DNA of 64,000 nucleotides, taken from Aegilops tauschii subsp. strangulata (taxonomy: Eukaryota; Streptophyta; Magnoliopsida; Poales; Poaceae). Position numbers and translations under genes: made by a program. Positions 35,364-46,900 of the stretch are shown here, one piece after another. The stretch spans positions 376,255,633 through 376,319,632 of the forward strand of contig NC_053039.3 in NCBI RefSeq assembly GCF_002575655.3, given 5' to 3'. The notes below the pieces were generated by a model. The model made no database searches and was not told where the DNA came from. It saw nothing but the letters and a program-made list of their open reading frames with translations. Numbering within the stretch: position 1 is the stretch's first letter; the number at the start of each line of letters is the position of its first letter.

Positions 35364-36439
35364 TTGACGGATGAAGCAACCATCATTTCACTCTTCGTTG
35401 AATCCCCTTCTCCCTCACCATCTACAAGAAAGGCAACACTCTCATTTGCCACTGTTCTTCTCTCCCAACGAAGGGAAGGTAAGCGGATCCGTGATGTTGG
35501 TATATTTTCGTTCAGAGAAAAAAATGAACTTTTGCAAAGCAGTAACCGATCCTCACTCTCTTTTTTGTTTCATTGTCATTGCGATTGTGTTTTCCTTTCA
35601 GTGGTCTCCTAGTATTCGTCAGTTTCATGATGGACCAAGGAGAACCAGGCAAAGATCTGCCGATATTGGAGCAGACGTGGGAGGCTGATCCCCATGAGAC
35701 AGAGAGCTCCAAGAAGATGGAGGCAGCCACCGAGCCGAACCCAGATACGCTCACGGCCACTACTGAGATGGTCAACGCCCCGTTTGAGGTTACAGCCCCC
35801 GTGGCACTGCAGGAGCAGTTTTCCCCTTCGAGGATGTGTCCCCCCCCCCCCCCCCCCCCGCTGAGCTGCCCAAGGTGATTTTCTTCTTTGTCGATCTCGA
35901 TTGCGGTTTTTCATCTAAGTATGTGGTGATGAATAATGCAAAATTTTATTAGCTTCGATGCCATGCTATACACAGTGGTTTAAATAACTTGTGTTTCTTA
36001 TGCTGGAAAGTAATTCAGAATTTGTTTCTGTTTCAATTAGAGCCCTGATGCAGACAAGGATTGTGTGGTTGTACATGTCACTCGCTATGAGGCGGATGAC
36101 CTGAATATACGCACTGGGAAAACATAGTTTTTAGGTTGTTGGATCCTGGAAGCCATTTGCGCTTATACCAATGATGAGTTGTATTCTAGCCTCACTGTTG
36201 TCAGGCGTGTTGTCCAGGGTGTACTGAAGCACAAGAACTTAAAAGCTACTCCTTCGTTTGTGAGGCATACTGTTCTTGTCTAGCTTACGCAGGAAGATGA
36301 CGTGGCATACCTCCACAAACAAGTTTATGACTGGCAAGGCCACAAGGTTTTCTTCATGAAGGTTCACAGGATTGAACTGCTGCCGGACGTCCTCGATGAT
36401 GTTCATGGCAAGGTCCGTCTTGTGTCCAGCCCAAATTAG
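35364..36439 (+). pseudogene. Unknown spliced gene fragment, broken
   Basis: A leader exon ends gaag with gtaagc at about 35477. An acceptor tttcag at about 35600 precedes ATG 35626 (MMDQGEPGKDLPILEQTWEA, acidic and Pro-rich). The coding frame is disturbed before a C-run (about 35841-35859), which makes the frame uncertain, and ends cccaag/gtgatt at 35873. The next exon after attag (about 36041) reads SPDADKDCVVVHVTRYEADD, a stop, TNDELYSSLTVVRRVVQGVL, a second stop, then EDDVAYLHKQVYDWQGHKVF, HRIELLPDVLDD and a final stop at about 36437-36439. I do not recognise the family. Preserved intron borders with stops suggest a captured or decayed host gene fragment. Confidence 0.55.
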
Positions 36440-38539
36440 ATATAGGCATGAAATACTTGCCCCAGCTAGTGTTTAATAGTAGTTTGGATTCTATCTAATT
36501 ATCCGAACCTTGCCTGTTATCGAGCCCTCTGGGGCTAGTACTCTGTTTGAATCCGTCTATGGGAACTGCTGCTACTTTTGTGTGCCCGTGAATCATCATA
36601 ATTGTTGCCGAAACAGATGCGTCCTCACTAGTTTTATCATACGAGCAGTGTGTGTTTTGATGAAATAGAGTACTCGTTCGAGAACTGTGCTGACGTATAC
36701 ATAAGTACTTGTAAACACTGTTGGTGCTACCCCACTTGTAAGCAGTTGTGCAAAACACAGCACATTGGCTCAGCTCACTTCAAAACTCGGCTATCGACCA
36801 GCTAACAATCAACAATCTGCTGTCTGACATATAAGCAACTATGTATCTTGTTACAGTGGTTCATGCAGGCCACAATGTAAATTCCTAACGTTCACACGCT
36901 AGTCCAGCGTTCATGTGGAACACTCACATTAAACTCGGCTTCATAAAAAACTTGAAAAGCATAAGTTAAGCAATTTTATACATCTCAATGATTCATAGAA
37001 CATAACAAACATATACTAGTTAATAGCAAAAGACAAAGTTGTGAGAAGGTTTACAAATCAGGACAAAACAAGCAAGGCTTCTCTGAGCAAAGGGCCTCCC
37101 GACATGCTTAAATTTCCTGGAGTTCACTCCGGTTTTTTCTTGTTGCCACCATCCACGGTTAGGTTCTCTCATTCCAGAATAACCAATTATAATTGTATTC
37201 TCAGCTGGAATGCTGAACTAAACCATGCAGTGTACTGACTAGCTGAAAGTCTTGTGCATTCCACTAAATTTAAGCGCCGCTATTTACAGTATTAAGCAGA
37301 CCACAATGCCTCTTGTCCACGCACCTGTCCCAAAAACCTCCGTGCAGCCGTGCCAGCTTGTCCACGTTCCATGGATGAACTGGAGGAAAGTGCATTCCGG
37401 ACTAGGATGCAGATGTTTTCGCTCGTCCCTGCACTGCAATCAGGAAGTAAAATGTATGAATCAGCTTCTTTTCGATTGCGTAGGATATTCTACCTAGTAA
37501 CTACCAATGTAGGAATACCTGGAAGACGGGTGGTTAGATGACGACAACGAGGGATAGCCATCTCATTTTGCGCAGTTCTACTAAAACTGAGGTGTGTGCT
37601 TTTGATTGCGCGGATAGAAACGATACGGAGACAGACATCCCGAAACGATATGGAGACACACATCCCTGTTTGCGCAAATACGAAATACGGTTATTTAAAT
37701 GGTGACAGGTATTTGCAGTGGCGTATGATTAACAGCAGCATCTATTGTGTTATAATTGGCACTAGATTGACAGTATGAAAGTGTCGTTAAGTAAGTAGCA
37801 TCACATCACATCAACAGTGCCACTAGATTAACATGCAAAACAATATCATTAGTATTACTGTCATGAGAGTAGCACATGGTCAGTAAATGTGCAATCAAAT
37901 TTGTGCAGTTCCACTGGGATGAAGCAATGTTAGCGGTGTGAGATTTAAGTGTAACTGCAAAAACACAATTCATGGGAAATAAAGAAAGACGGAAGCACTT
38001 CATAAAATGGTGGTGGCATTGCTTCAATTTATCGACGGACCTAGACCATTACTTATAGTGACATTAGGTGGCATTGCTTAATGCTTCATGTGATTTTACA
38101 TTAAAGGTAGCGATATGGGCGTAGGGACAGCAGAGGCATAAAGTGGTGAGGCAGATGTGGTTGCCGAGAGCGGCAAACACTCAGGCAGCATGTCTGCATT
38201 TGTCCCATTTTTTATCTCCTCGGCGACATTTTCCTTTGTGAGCACAGGAAATCTAGACCCGCTCATTCTCATTTGCGTTGTCCCAAAACACCCGTCACTT
38301 TCTTTCCTTTTTCAACCAAGAGATAGGTCCACTTCCCCCCACCCTTCGCCATCCACCATGCTTTCTTCGTCTTTTCAACCAAGAGACCGGTTGGGTAGCC
38401 AGTATCTACTACATTCCCCCGTTTCCTCTTAGAACCAAGTCTTAGATTCGTGCTACAGCTTTCCCACTTTCTAACCTGTTTGAACCAACTCTTAGAGTCG
38501 ACTGTATGAACTAGCTTTACCTCTAATAATAGTAAAAGT
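36440..38539. other. Mixed non-coding DNA, possible 3' UTR and fragments
   Basis: 36440-36780 resembles a 3' untranslated region of the preceding gene. 37290-37560 has a coding-like patch (on minus: ECTFLQFIHGTWTSWHGCTE) without context. 38290-38400 repeats tttcaaccaagaga-aggt twice. No complete gene, no terminal repeats found. Confidence 0.4.
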
Positions 38540-39000
38540 CTAGGTGGCTTTGGAACAGCGGACGGAAGTAGAAAAAGATCCACACGAAGCCAAGTGGGTA
38601 CCTGGGGCAGTAGAGCAAGGCAGGTTTCGAAGGAATATATACCTGAGGGTCGTCGGCATGTGGCAAAGACGGCGTCGGGAGGCCGCATCTTGGCCACAAT
38701 ACCGCAGGGAGGAAGAAGGGGTCGGAGGCCCTCCGGAACCGGCGCTCTCTCGGAGAGAACGGCACGGCCGCCGATCGCGACGCGCGGGTAGCCGTTGGTC
38801 TCCTCCCTCGCCGCCGCCGACAGCGTGAATGATGCACATACACCCCTGCCCCGGTCGAGGTTGTCCGACCGGATTTGTGACCAGCCGTGAGCTGAGAGAG
38901 TGTGCGGCCACCTATGTCTTGCTTAGATCTGGAGAGCATGAGAGAGTGAACAAGAGGAACCCTAGTAAAGCAAGCGCTAAGGCTCCTGCTTATATATGTA
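38540..39000 (-). pseudogene. Gene-like 5' fragment, minus strand, unknown
   Basis: On the minus strand catatataagcag (near 38990-39000) looks like a TATA box. About 60-100 bp downstream come leader-like ctctctcatgctctccagatc and a GC-rich stretch with an open frame to about 38523-38540, including CIIHAVGGGEGGDQRLPARR. There is no recognisable domain. It may be a captured promoter plus first exon. The overlapping plus-strand frame is equally open, so coding capacity is unproven. Confidence 0.3.
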
Positions 39001-41071
39001 GTGGAGTGATTGTGTTGTACCAGCTTCAAAAAAATGCGCTCCTACGTGTACCCGCGAGTGGGTGTGAGAGAACTAGTGCGTGCGTGCACGGCTTCTCTTC
39101 AAGAGAGTACAATATACTATGCCCAAAGAACATTCGCCACAAGAGTAATAGTATAAGTGTGACGTGTGAGCTAAAATAAAATGTGCGCGACGTCTTTTGT
39201 TTTTTAGAAGTTCTGACGGTAGGGTGTGAAGAGCACATATGTGTGTGACGTCTACCTGCAGATAGACGGTGGGTGCGAGAGGACTCAGGAGGGTGCGTGT
39301 GTGTGAGAGAGAGGGGGGCACGTATCAATGCAATGCATGTGTCCGTAAATCATTATCCAACAAACGTTCGCCACAAGCCTTTTCCTGACGAACGCCGTAA
39401 GATCCGTTAGATCGGCATCCGACAGTGTCAGTTTTGCCATGTCATTTAACACAACAGCCACTCCTCCTACACACAAATCTTCCACGTGAGTGTTAGCAAC
39501 CGCTGTATGCTCCCTCCATTCCAAAATGCACTGCATATAGCTTTATTGAAAATTCGAACCTCGCAAACTTTTACCGAGTTTTCGTGTACCAAATTGCACA
39601 TGTAGAATACCCTGTATATATCATTTCATTCATCTTCGAGAGGTAACTATAAAGATGGGTGAGGAGTCTACAAAGAAAGACCATCGTATGACCTGCAACA
39701 ATTTCAACCATCCTTTGTTGTGGAGGAATATCATAGGAACTCTATATGATATAATTTTTATAGGATTTTTTCCTTTAGAGCCAATTGGTTCATAGGAATA
39801 TATTCATATACTCCACATTTCAAACAAAATAAACATGATATCATTTCTATAGCTTTAGAGCCACTTGGTTCATATGAATGGATTCCTATACTCCCATAAT
39901 TTCAAAGGAAAATAAACATTAGCGTATATTCAATAGAAAAGTATCTCTTTTCTAATCCCTCCTCATAGGAATTGAGATACATGTCATCTCTAGATTCAAT
40001 AGAAAAGTTCCAATGATGTCAACCAAATGACATCTCTTTTCCAATCCCTACTCATAGGAATTGAGATACTCCATGTCATCTCTTTCCCTACAACTTCCAT
40101 GTATACATCCTATATTCCTAAATAGCTAGTACAACCCACTATTAGCTTTTTTCCAAGACATGCAACTATGGCACAAGAACTATATAGTGTGTGAATAGCT
40201 TGAAAGATGGTCGCTGGATGAAGCTAATCCGACAGTGCAGAGATGGCAAATCCGAGCACTACTGGCCGTTGGATATCATCAACATTCCACCAGATCTGCC
40301 ACATGTACAATTTAGAAGACTCCATGGTTGAACTTATGCATAATGCACAAACCTCAAAACACATGCACTTCTCCTTTGTTCTATAATCTTCCGTATCATA
40401 ATTGATTTTTTTCTAAATGAAATGCCATTATTTGTTTTTTTTACTTTATGCTTTACATTGCACAACCCCATGAATCTTAACATTTTTATAAAACTTATTG
40501 ATTTTGAATGAGATGAACTACAAGAACTAAACGAACATCTACATCATGCATATATGACTCAAAGCTTTACATTCTATAGTGTGTATTTATTCATAATTTG
40601 GTTTCGAAATATTATTCGTTCAATGCATGTGTACCTTACTAGTTTTGAGTAGAGTAGCAAATTTCACGCGGCCCCGGGTATATCAATATGCAGGGCCCAT
40701 GCATCATTGCCTTTCGGTCGAACGTACGTCCACAATTTTTTGTATGTACTATATTTCCACTGGTCCCCGAACCCAAAATGCTGCCTCGTTCCCCTAAAAC
40801 CAAGCGGCCCACACATATTTAAGGCGTCAACTCGAACTCAATCCCTCTCCCGTTTACTACGACGTGGCCCCGCACGCCCTAGTAGTACTCCTACAAACCC
40901 TACCGCCGCACGCATCATCGGTTTTTTTCAAGAGGACGAGGGAGAAGCCGATTTGTAGTGGAGGCGCTTTCAAAAACAAATGATCTCTAGTGGAGACCCC
41001 TACCCTAGGGTGCCCTAGGTAGCTGCCGCACGCATCATTGGTTTTCTCTTTTCTTTATGCTCTTGCGCCCT
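39001..41071. other. AT-rich DNA with MITE-like duplications
   Basis: 39690-40110 contains two copies of tttagagcca-ttggttcata-gaat (about 39774 and 39863) and two copies of cctcataggaattgagata (about 39962 and 40053), the style of Harbinger/Tourist-like MITE debris, but I cannot define ends. 39505-39540 starts ctccctccattcc, a Stowaway-like terminus without a partner. 40790-40960 has a leader-like GC patch. No gene. Confidence 0.35.
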
Positions 41072-41975
41072 AGAGTGAAATGATGGTTGCTTTGTTCGTC
41101 CAGCTTAATGCGGGAAAGGTGGGGCTTTGTGATTTGACCCCTCATCGCTCATTTTCTACTACTGCAGCGCTACGACCGGGGTGCCTCCAATTCCAACCGC
41201 TGCTCCGAACTGTAATTTGGTGCATCGCACGTGGAACAAGACAGTGGATGAGCCACATGTCGGCCAAAGGGGTCCTATTAAGTGTGTCGCCATTTTGTGT
41301 GCGGACTGACCCTGCTTGAGTCGCTACGCCAACACGACAGGTGCAGCCTACCACTTGGTTTTGCTCCTTGGTGAATCCCGACTATATTGATCTAAAAAGA
41401 TACGTACTGAACTACCCTCTCCGTCTCGTTTTTTAGACGTCTCGTTTTATAGGGCATGCACATAGTTCTAGGTCATCCATTTGACTAACTAAATCTGAGT
41501 TACCATGTCACAAAAAGTATATCATTGGATTATTAAGCGGATGTAGTTTCTAAACATATACTGTTCATCACATATATAGCGAGTTAAATTCTCAACCTAG
41601 AACGACATGCATGCCATATAAACCGATACGGAGGAAGTATAGTAGTAAAAATGACGTGATTTTACCGAGCGATCGGCGGGGGAGCATGGCATGTCATGCA
41701 GTCCCACATGTCATGGTGTACCAAGGAGATGCGCGTGTCGCTCTTGAGCCAGAAGCAATTCTACGTGGTTTGAGATGATGGCGAACCGAAGTGTGAAATA
41801 ATGGTTGCTTCGTCCGTCTGGGAAGGTGCGGCATTGTGATTTGACGTCTCATTGCTCATTACTACTACTACTGGGGCGGTACGACTGGGGTGCATCCCCC
41901 CTGCTGTTCTGCACTGTTATTTGGTGCTTGACACGTCGACCCGGTTGCTATATGTCCCACATGTCGGTGATAGGA
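41072..41975. repeat. Diverged direct duplication, about 200 bp, flanking a MITE
   Basis: 41072-41275 and 41789-41975 both read gtgaaat-atggttgctt, gattgac-tctca, ctcatt-ctactact, then gcacgt-a and ccacatgtcggt. They are 717 bp apart and well diverged. The Stowaway MITE lies between them. Confidence 0.6.
41413..41640. mobile_element. Stowaway-type MITE
   Basis: Flanked by TA at 41413-41414 and 41639-41640. Ends CCCTCTCCGTCTCGTTTT and (complement) CTTCCTCCGTATCGGTTT are imperfect inverted repeats in the CTCCCTCCGT style of the Tc1/mariner Stowaway group. About 224 bp, non-coding, mobilised in trans. Confidence 0.75.
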
Positions 41976-43249
41976 AGTACAGAATTCATGAAAGCAAGCG
42001 TCGACGGAGGAGTACAAGACACGGCTTGGGTTTTTGCTGCTTCGCGCGATCCACCGATACAAACCCGGACTAAAAAAAGGCGAGGGTGGGTCTTTTCCCG
42101 CGCGGCGGGCAGGGGAGTTTGGCATAGTCTGCTCGAGGCAAGGAGGCAGGAAGGGAAACAAGCAAATAAAGGTTGAGCGGCTTAGTTTTAGGAAAATCTG
42201 ATTTTACGGAGTACGTACCCACTAGGGTTTATAGGGCTCATCTAAAAAACATTCGTTTTTCCGTTTTATAAGTCTCAATCCTAATACTAGTAGTAGTACC
42301 ATCACATGTTGGATTTCGAGGTGCGTTAGATCACCCGATGCAAGCAGTGTCAAGAGAAAACTCACCAATGCATGTAGAAGTTCATGGAAATTTAGTGGTC
42401 ATTCATGCATTCGTTCTAATTAATGCCTCGGTAAACATAACTTCTTGAGAAAATTGAGCGTACTAATTACTTGTGCAAACTAGGAGTACGAAATTAATTC
42501 GACCAATCACCGTCTACCTTGGTTGGAGAGATTTTGAAATTGAGCCATAAACTGGAAAGGAGGGAGTAGTAACTTTTGTCTCGATTACTATTTGTGGCCT
42601 TGTATAGATGCAAAATGTATTTTTTTATAGTGGCCTTGTATAAGTAAATGGAGGGAGTACTAAAGGACATATATATTTCAAACAATATGATAATCTCTCT
42701 AACCATAGTAGTAGGGACGAGGAGTAAACGGAGGGAGTACTAGTAAAATTTTCTCCTCATCCTGCGAGCCACCGCGCCCGTGGGCGGGGGAGACGGCGTA
42801 CTAAGCAAGCTTCTCCTCGTTCTGCGAGTTGACGGGACACATCAAAAGTACTCCAGTGTATAGAGCCTTGCCTCTAAGGTAGGCCCCACATGGTTTGCCT
42901 CTTTTTTATTTAACATAACGCGTCAAGTCGCAATTTGCTTGTTCACCCATGGTAGACGATCCTCCCTCCATATAGTGGACAACCAGTACACGTGTCAAGT
43001 TACCACGTGGGCTGCCTTTTCGTACAGAAATTAGCTCCACCGTGTACCCGCGCGGGTGTGGTTGGGAAAGAGAAGGGAGTACGTGCGCCGTGCGTGCACC
43101 TCTTCTCTACGTGCACGTCCCCCACCTACGTGTGTGTGTGAGAGAGGGACTATAGTGATACAAACCTAGACATAAAGACCGCTACAAACATCAATGTTCT
43201 GCTTATCAAAGATAAGATTGATTAATACGCGTAACAATCCATGTCCTTA
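41976..43249. other. Non-coding DNA with Stowaway-like debris
   Basis: 42550-42740 contains ggagggagta three times (about 42559, 42652, 42731), typical Stowaway right ends, but matching left ends are unclear. 42760-42840 has ttctcctc-t-ctgcgag duplicated. 43025-43140 has promoter-like acgtgg and cacgtg patches. No gene seen. Confidence 0.4.
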
Positions 43250-43515
43250 ACAAAGGGCGCATGCACGTATAGGTTGAGCGTGTGTCTTGCATCGTGTGCT
43301 GTGTGCATGCAGGCGTGTGAGTGTTGCGTGCGTGCAAGGGTACGTTTCAGTGTTGCATGCATGTGTGCGTATGTGCGTGTGTTCGTGAGTGCATGTGTAC
43401 GCGTCAGTGTTGCACGCCTGCGTGCGTGCGTGTGTTCGTTATGTGTACGTGTCAGTGTTGCACGCCTGCATGCGTGCGTGTCTTGCATGCGTGCATGTGT
43501 ACGTGCGGGGTGAGT
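43250..43515. repeat. TGCGTG/CATG-rich alternating purine-pyrimidine tract
   Basis: About 260 bp dominated by tgcgtgcgtg, gtgtgttcgt and gtgttgcacgcctgcgtgcg words, with a duplicated core gtcagtgttgcacgcctgc (about 43401 and 43451). Open frames on both strands are composition artefacts. Confidence 0.75.
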
Positions 43516-43568
43516 CTACACGTCAGTCGACTGACTTTTTCATCTCTGGTCATTAGATTTTCCAGCCG

Positions 43569-43871
43569 TTGGATACGAAATCAAGGGCCTGCAGTTTATC
43601 ATCAAACTCCACCCCCTTGAGCCGCCAGCCACCACCGGCCGAACCGTCGGGCCCCGCCCCCCGCGGCCGGCCCGTGCCGCCACGCCGCCCCGCCCGCCCC
43701 GAAACCACTCCTCACCGCCGGTCCGCCGCCGCATCGGCCATCCCTCTAGGCCCCCCGCGCCGAGCTTTTTCTCCGGCGATCCCCACCCCACCGCCCAATC
43801 CACGCGCCTCCCCCACCACCGGCGACTGCCAACCAGAGGTCTCACGACTTCGAGTACCCACCGACCACTAA
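43569..43871 (+). other. GC-rich exon-like patch
   Basis: An open frame of 100 codons with Pro/Arg/Ser-rich text, very high GC, sharply different from the AT-rich neighbours. It resembles the 5' end of a grass gene (leader plus start of coding region) but has no domain. Likely a captured fragment; not assignable. Confidence 0.3.
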
Positions 43872-43884
43872 TTTATTACCATTT

Positions 43885-44820
43885 CTGTCCTTCATATACG
43901 CGCTGACGGGTGGGCCCTATGGTAATGTGCGCTGCTGAATGTGGACCGTTTGACTGGTCAATTGATCGTGTCATCAACAAATTACGGAGCTGTATGGTGA
44001 GCCAGTGACCGTATGATCACCCTAAAATGTACTCTGTATTTTATTAACACAGTACAGACTCAAACTACCATTTCTTTCTATCATATACGAGCTGACAAGT
44101 GGGCCCCACGGTTACGCGCCCCGATGGTGCAACACTAGTTGTGCCACGTGGAACGTTTGACTGGTCAATTGATTGCGTCATCAACAAAATATGAAGTTAT
44201 ACGGGTGAGCCAGTGACCGTATAATCATGACATGTATTTTTTTTAAACGGTACAGACGCAAGGGCTCATATATACGCGCAAGTTCTCACCGCTACAAGCG
44301 CACACACGCAAACCCTACCCCTATGAGAACCTTCAAGAGAGTGGGCCAGCATATGATCTTGAGATTTTACGAAGTCACCATAGGTGCCTCGTAGTTGAGT
44401 GGAACGTCTCCTCCCACTGAACGCACATTGCCGAAAAATACTGAAATTTACCCAGGATAAATGCGAGCACCTGGACTTTAACCCTGGTGGGCTCGAGAAA
44501 CCACTGTCCTCCTAACCATCCAACCACATGTTGGTTAGCACGACAAAATGTATGTGGTGATCGTGATGAGCTTATTCTGAAGTCCAGTGACCATATCGTG
44601 CTTTCACTTCAAATACAATGACTGTAAGTGTCATGAACAAAATACGGAGCACGCATCAAATGCAAAGTCCGTCGGTGTCATCAAGAAAATACGGAGACGT
44701 ATCATGAGCTAGATACCGTATGATCACCACGAGAATGTATATGGTGACCGTAATGAGCTTATTCTGAACTCCAGTGACCGTATAGTGCTTTAGCTTGAAA
44801 TACGGTGACCGTCATGCGTG
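43885..44820. repeat. Diverged tandem repeats with gtgaccgta motif
   Basis: 43890-44036 and 44075-44235 share tttgactggtcaattgat, gtcatcaacaaa and ggtgagccagtgaccgtat. After the SINE-like element, 44547-44620 and 44735-44815 share ggtgaccgtaatgagctta, ttctgaa-tccagtgaccata. The insert splits an older array. Confidence 0.6.
44237..44540 (-). mobile_element. tRNA-derived SINE-like element
   Basis: On the minus strand it begins gtgctaaccaacatgtggtt, passes ggatggttaggaggacagtgg (A-box region) and gggttaaagtccaggtgctc (B-box like, degenerate), and ends with a short repeat zone (tgcgtttgtgtgcgc) and an A-run at 44244-44237. Layout matches a tRNA-derived SINE; from memory it resembles a common Triticeae SINE. 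No certain target duplication. Confidence 0.5.
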
Positions 44821-44859
44821 AATGTGTCATGGGTATGCATACTTTTAGAGGGCCGAAAG

Positions 44860-46900
44860 ATAGTTTGTGTGCGTACATGAAAGTGGTGTAGAAAGAGGGG
44901 ATGTCCGGTGGAGACAAGGAGAGATATGCCCTTCGTTTCACTTTCCCGTGACTAATATTTTAGGAGAATATATAAACATTCACAATGCAGAACAAATATT
45001 TTTGGATGCACCATGCAATTAACTTTCATGTATAACATTGTACTATTGTATATGCTTATTTTCTTAGTGGCGATTGCGTGTGTGGTGTGGTGGGCACATC
45101 ATTTCTAGTTGTGGTGGGTCAACATGAGGACTCATGGGTCGGTTCCATCCTGCGCCACATAGGTTGGATCGAGACGCGTTATACGAAGACCCATGTGGAG
45201 GACTCGGCGTACAACACGAAGCTAGCTACCAGAGTCGCGGAGGACTCTATCCCCAGTGGTGATAAGCCGACTATATATGATTTGTAACCCTAGGCCCCCA
45301 GTATGTTATAGAAGCTTGGGGGCTAGTTCGTCGATAGTATACACACACGCACAATGCCTGGTATTCACGTGTACTTTGTACACACCCCTATCACTAATAT
45401 ACAGTAGCAAGAGTAGGCTTTTTTCTCAACTGCAAGGGTCCGAACTAGGGTAAAACTTTGCCTTGTATTACCATCCAGCCTAACAGTCAGAGATATCCTA
45501 CCGAATGATATGATGGAATCATATCTACTAACTACTAAGAGAGAGGTGTGTCTGGGGGGGGCAATGTGTGTGAGAGAGGCCTAAAGATAATGTGCGTGCG
45601 GGAGACACGTAAGCACATATATGTGCGTACAGAGGGCTAGTAGACACCGTGTGTGTATATATGCATGTGAGAGAAATAGTGTTTTCCAAATGATATTAGT
45701 GAAAAGAGTGGTACATAGTAGTCAGAAAGAGAGAGAGATACAGAGAGAGCATGTGCGTGAGACTCCCCGACACCCCAAGAGAGATTGTGAGCATGTGCGA
45801 AAGAGAAATGCCGATGCATATAAAGTGTGTGCACTTATGCGGTAGATAGAGAGATATATAGCGCATTTGTGAGAACGGGCCGAGGCACAGTGCATCTACG
45901 TGTAAAAGGCGGTTCTACGCATTAAATTAAAATATAAATGGCATCATTATTTTTGGATGAGATCATGAATTTTGCAAATTGCGTATGGACGAAAATCGGT
46001 CTATCGGACACCCATACTCTATTGAATTCTAGCATGTGCATGTGTTTATTTCATATTATCGATCCATAGAGTGAGAGCGGTTTGAAATACAGGCAATGGA
46101 TTCTTTTGCAATTCATATATAAACATGAATTAGTGCACTCCATGTTGTTAGTGTGAAGCACTTTATACATTTGTCACTTGCATGGATACATTCCAAATTG
46201 CTAGCTACGAAATAGAATACATGTCGAATTCAACATAAAGGGGGTTTCGAAGATTCGAATTCATAGGAGGTGCATTCATCTATTTGAACCCGAGATAATG
46301 GCATTTGTAAATCAGATGTAAAAGGGGGCATCAATCTTTGTTGTGCGTTTGAACATGCTATATATATTCATACGCATGTCTAACTTTTTTGCAACCAAGG
46401 AGATTATATCTGGAACCATGCATGAACTGAGGTAAGTTGCATATTTTTTAATATATACTCGTGTACAATGTATATTCAAATGTCCCACCTCCATTCCAAA
46501 ATAATCATAGCTTTAGGATTTTCAAGAGTAAAGATTTGTGAAGTTTGACAAATCGTGATGTTCAATTCAAGAGAACCGAAAACGTTAATGCTTGTGCTCC
46601 CAAATATTGAACGAAGCGCCAAATAGGCCTCTGGTCACCCGAAACCGCGCGAGACTAATGTTTGGTGGTAGGAAATTACTGTCCTGACTCTGGCCCGTGT
46701 AGCCTATCGACCCGATGTCCAAAGGTCTAAACCGGGGTAGGTTTGTAACTTCACCAAGACGCTAGTCTCGACCGCCTCCGAGAAGCATTCATACGCCGTG
46801 GGCGCCTAAACACCCATGCGCTCGGCCGAAATCTATCTCGCCCACATTTGGGACACCTGAGATTACTGTCCTACCCCCAACCCGCAATATGTCAGAAATT
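44860..46900. other. Low-information AT-rich DNA
   Basis: 45078-45345 (aggttggatcgagacgcgtt to tttgtaaccctaggccccc) looks like a piece of a gypsy LTR, uncertain. 45540-45860 is gagaga/gtgtgt rich. 46630-46930 holds two related phrases (attactgtcct...gtttgtaactt), likely upstream DNA of the TnpA-like gene. No gene seen. Confidence 0.35.

Noticed and set aside
35841..35859. C-run as a biological feature (also G-runs near 5941, 16816 and 26571)
   Set aside because: Homopolymers of this length are prone to sequencing error; the frame around 35841 should not be interpreted without raw reads.
43222..43620. Cys/Arg-rich protein frames around the TGCGTG tract
   Set aside because: Produced by alternating TG/CG composition on both strands.
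45078..45287. Small gene (MCGVVGTSFLVVVGQ...)
   Set aside because: The text and the following tttgtaaccctaggccccc look like an old LTR fragment rather than a gene.
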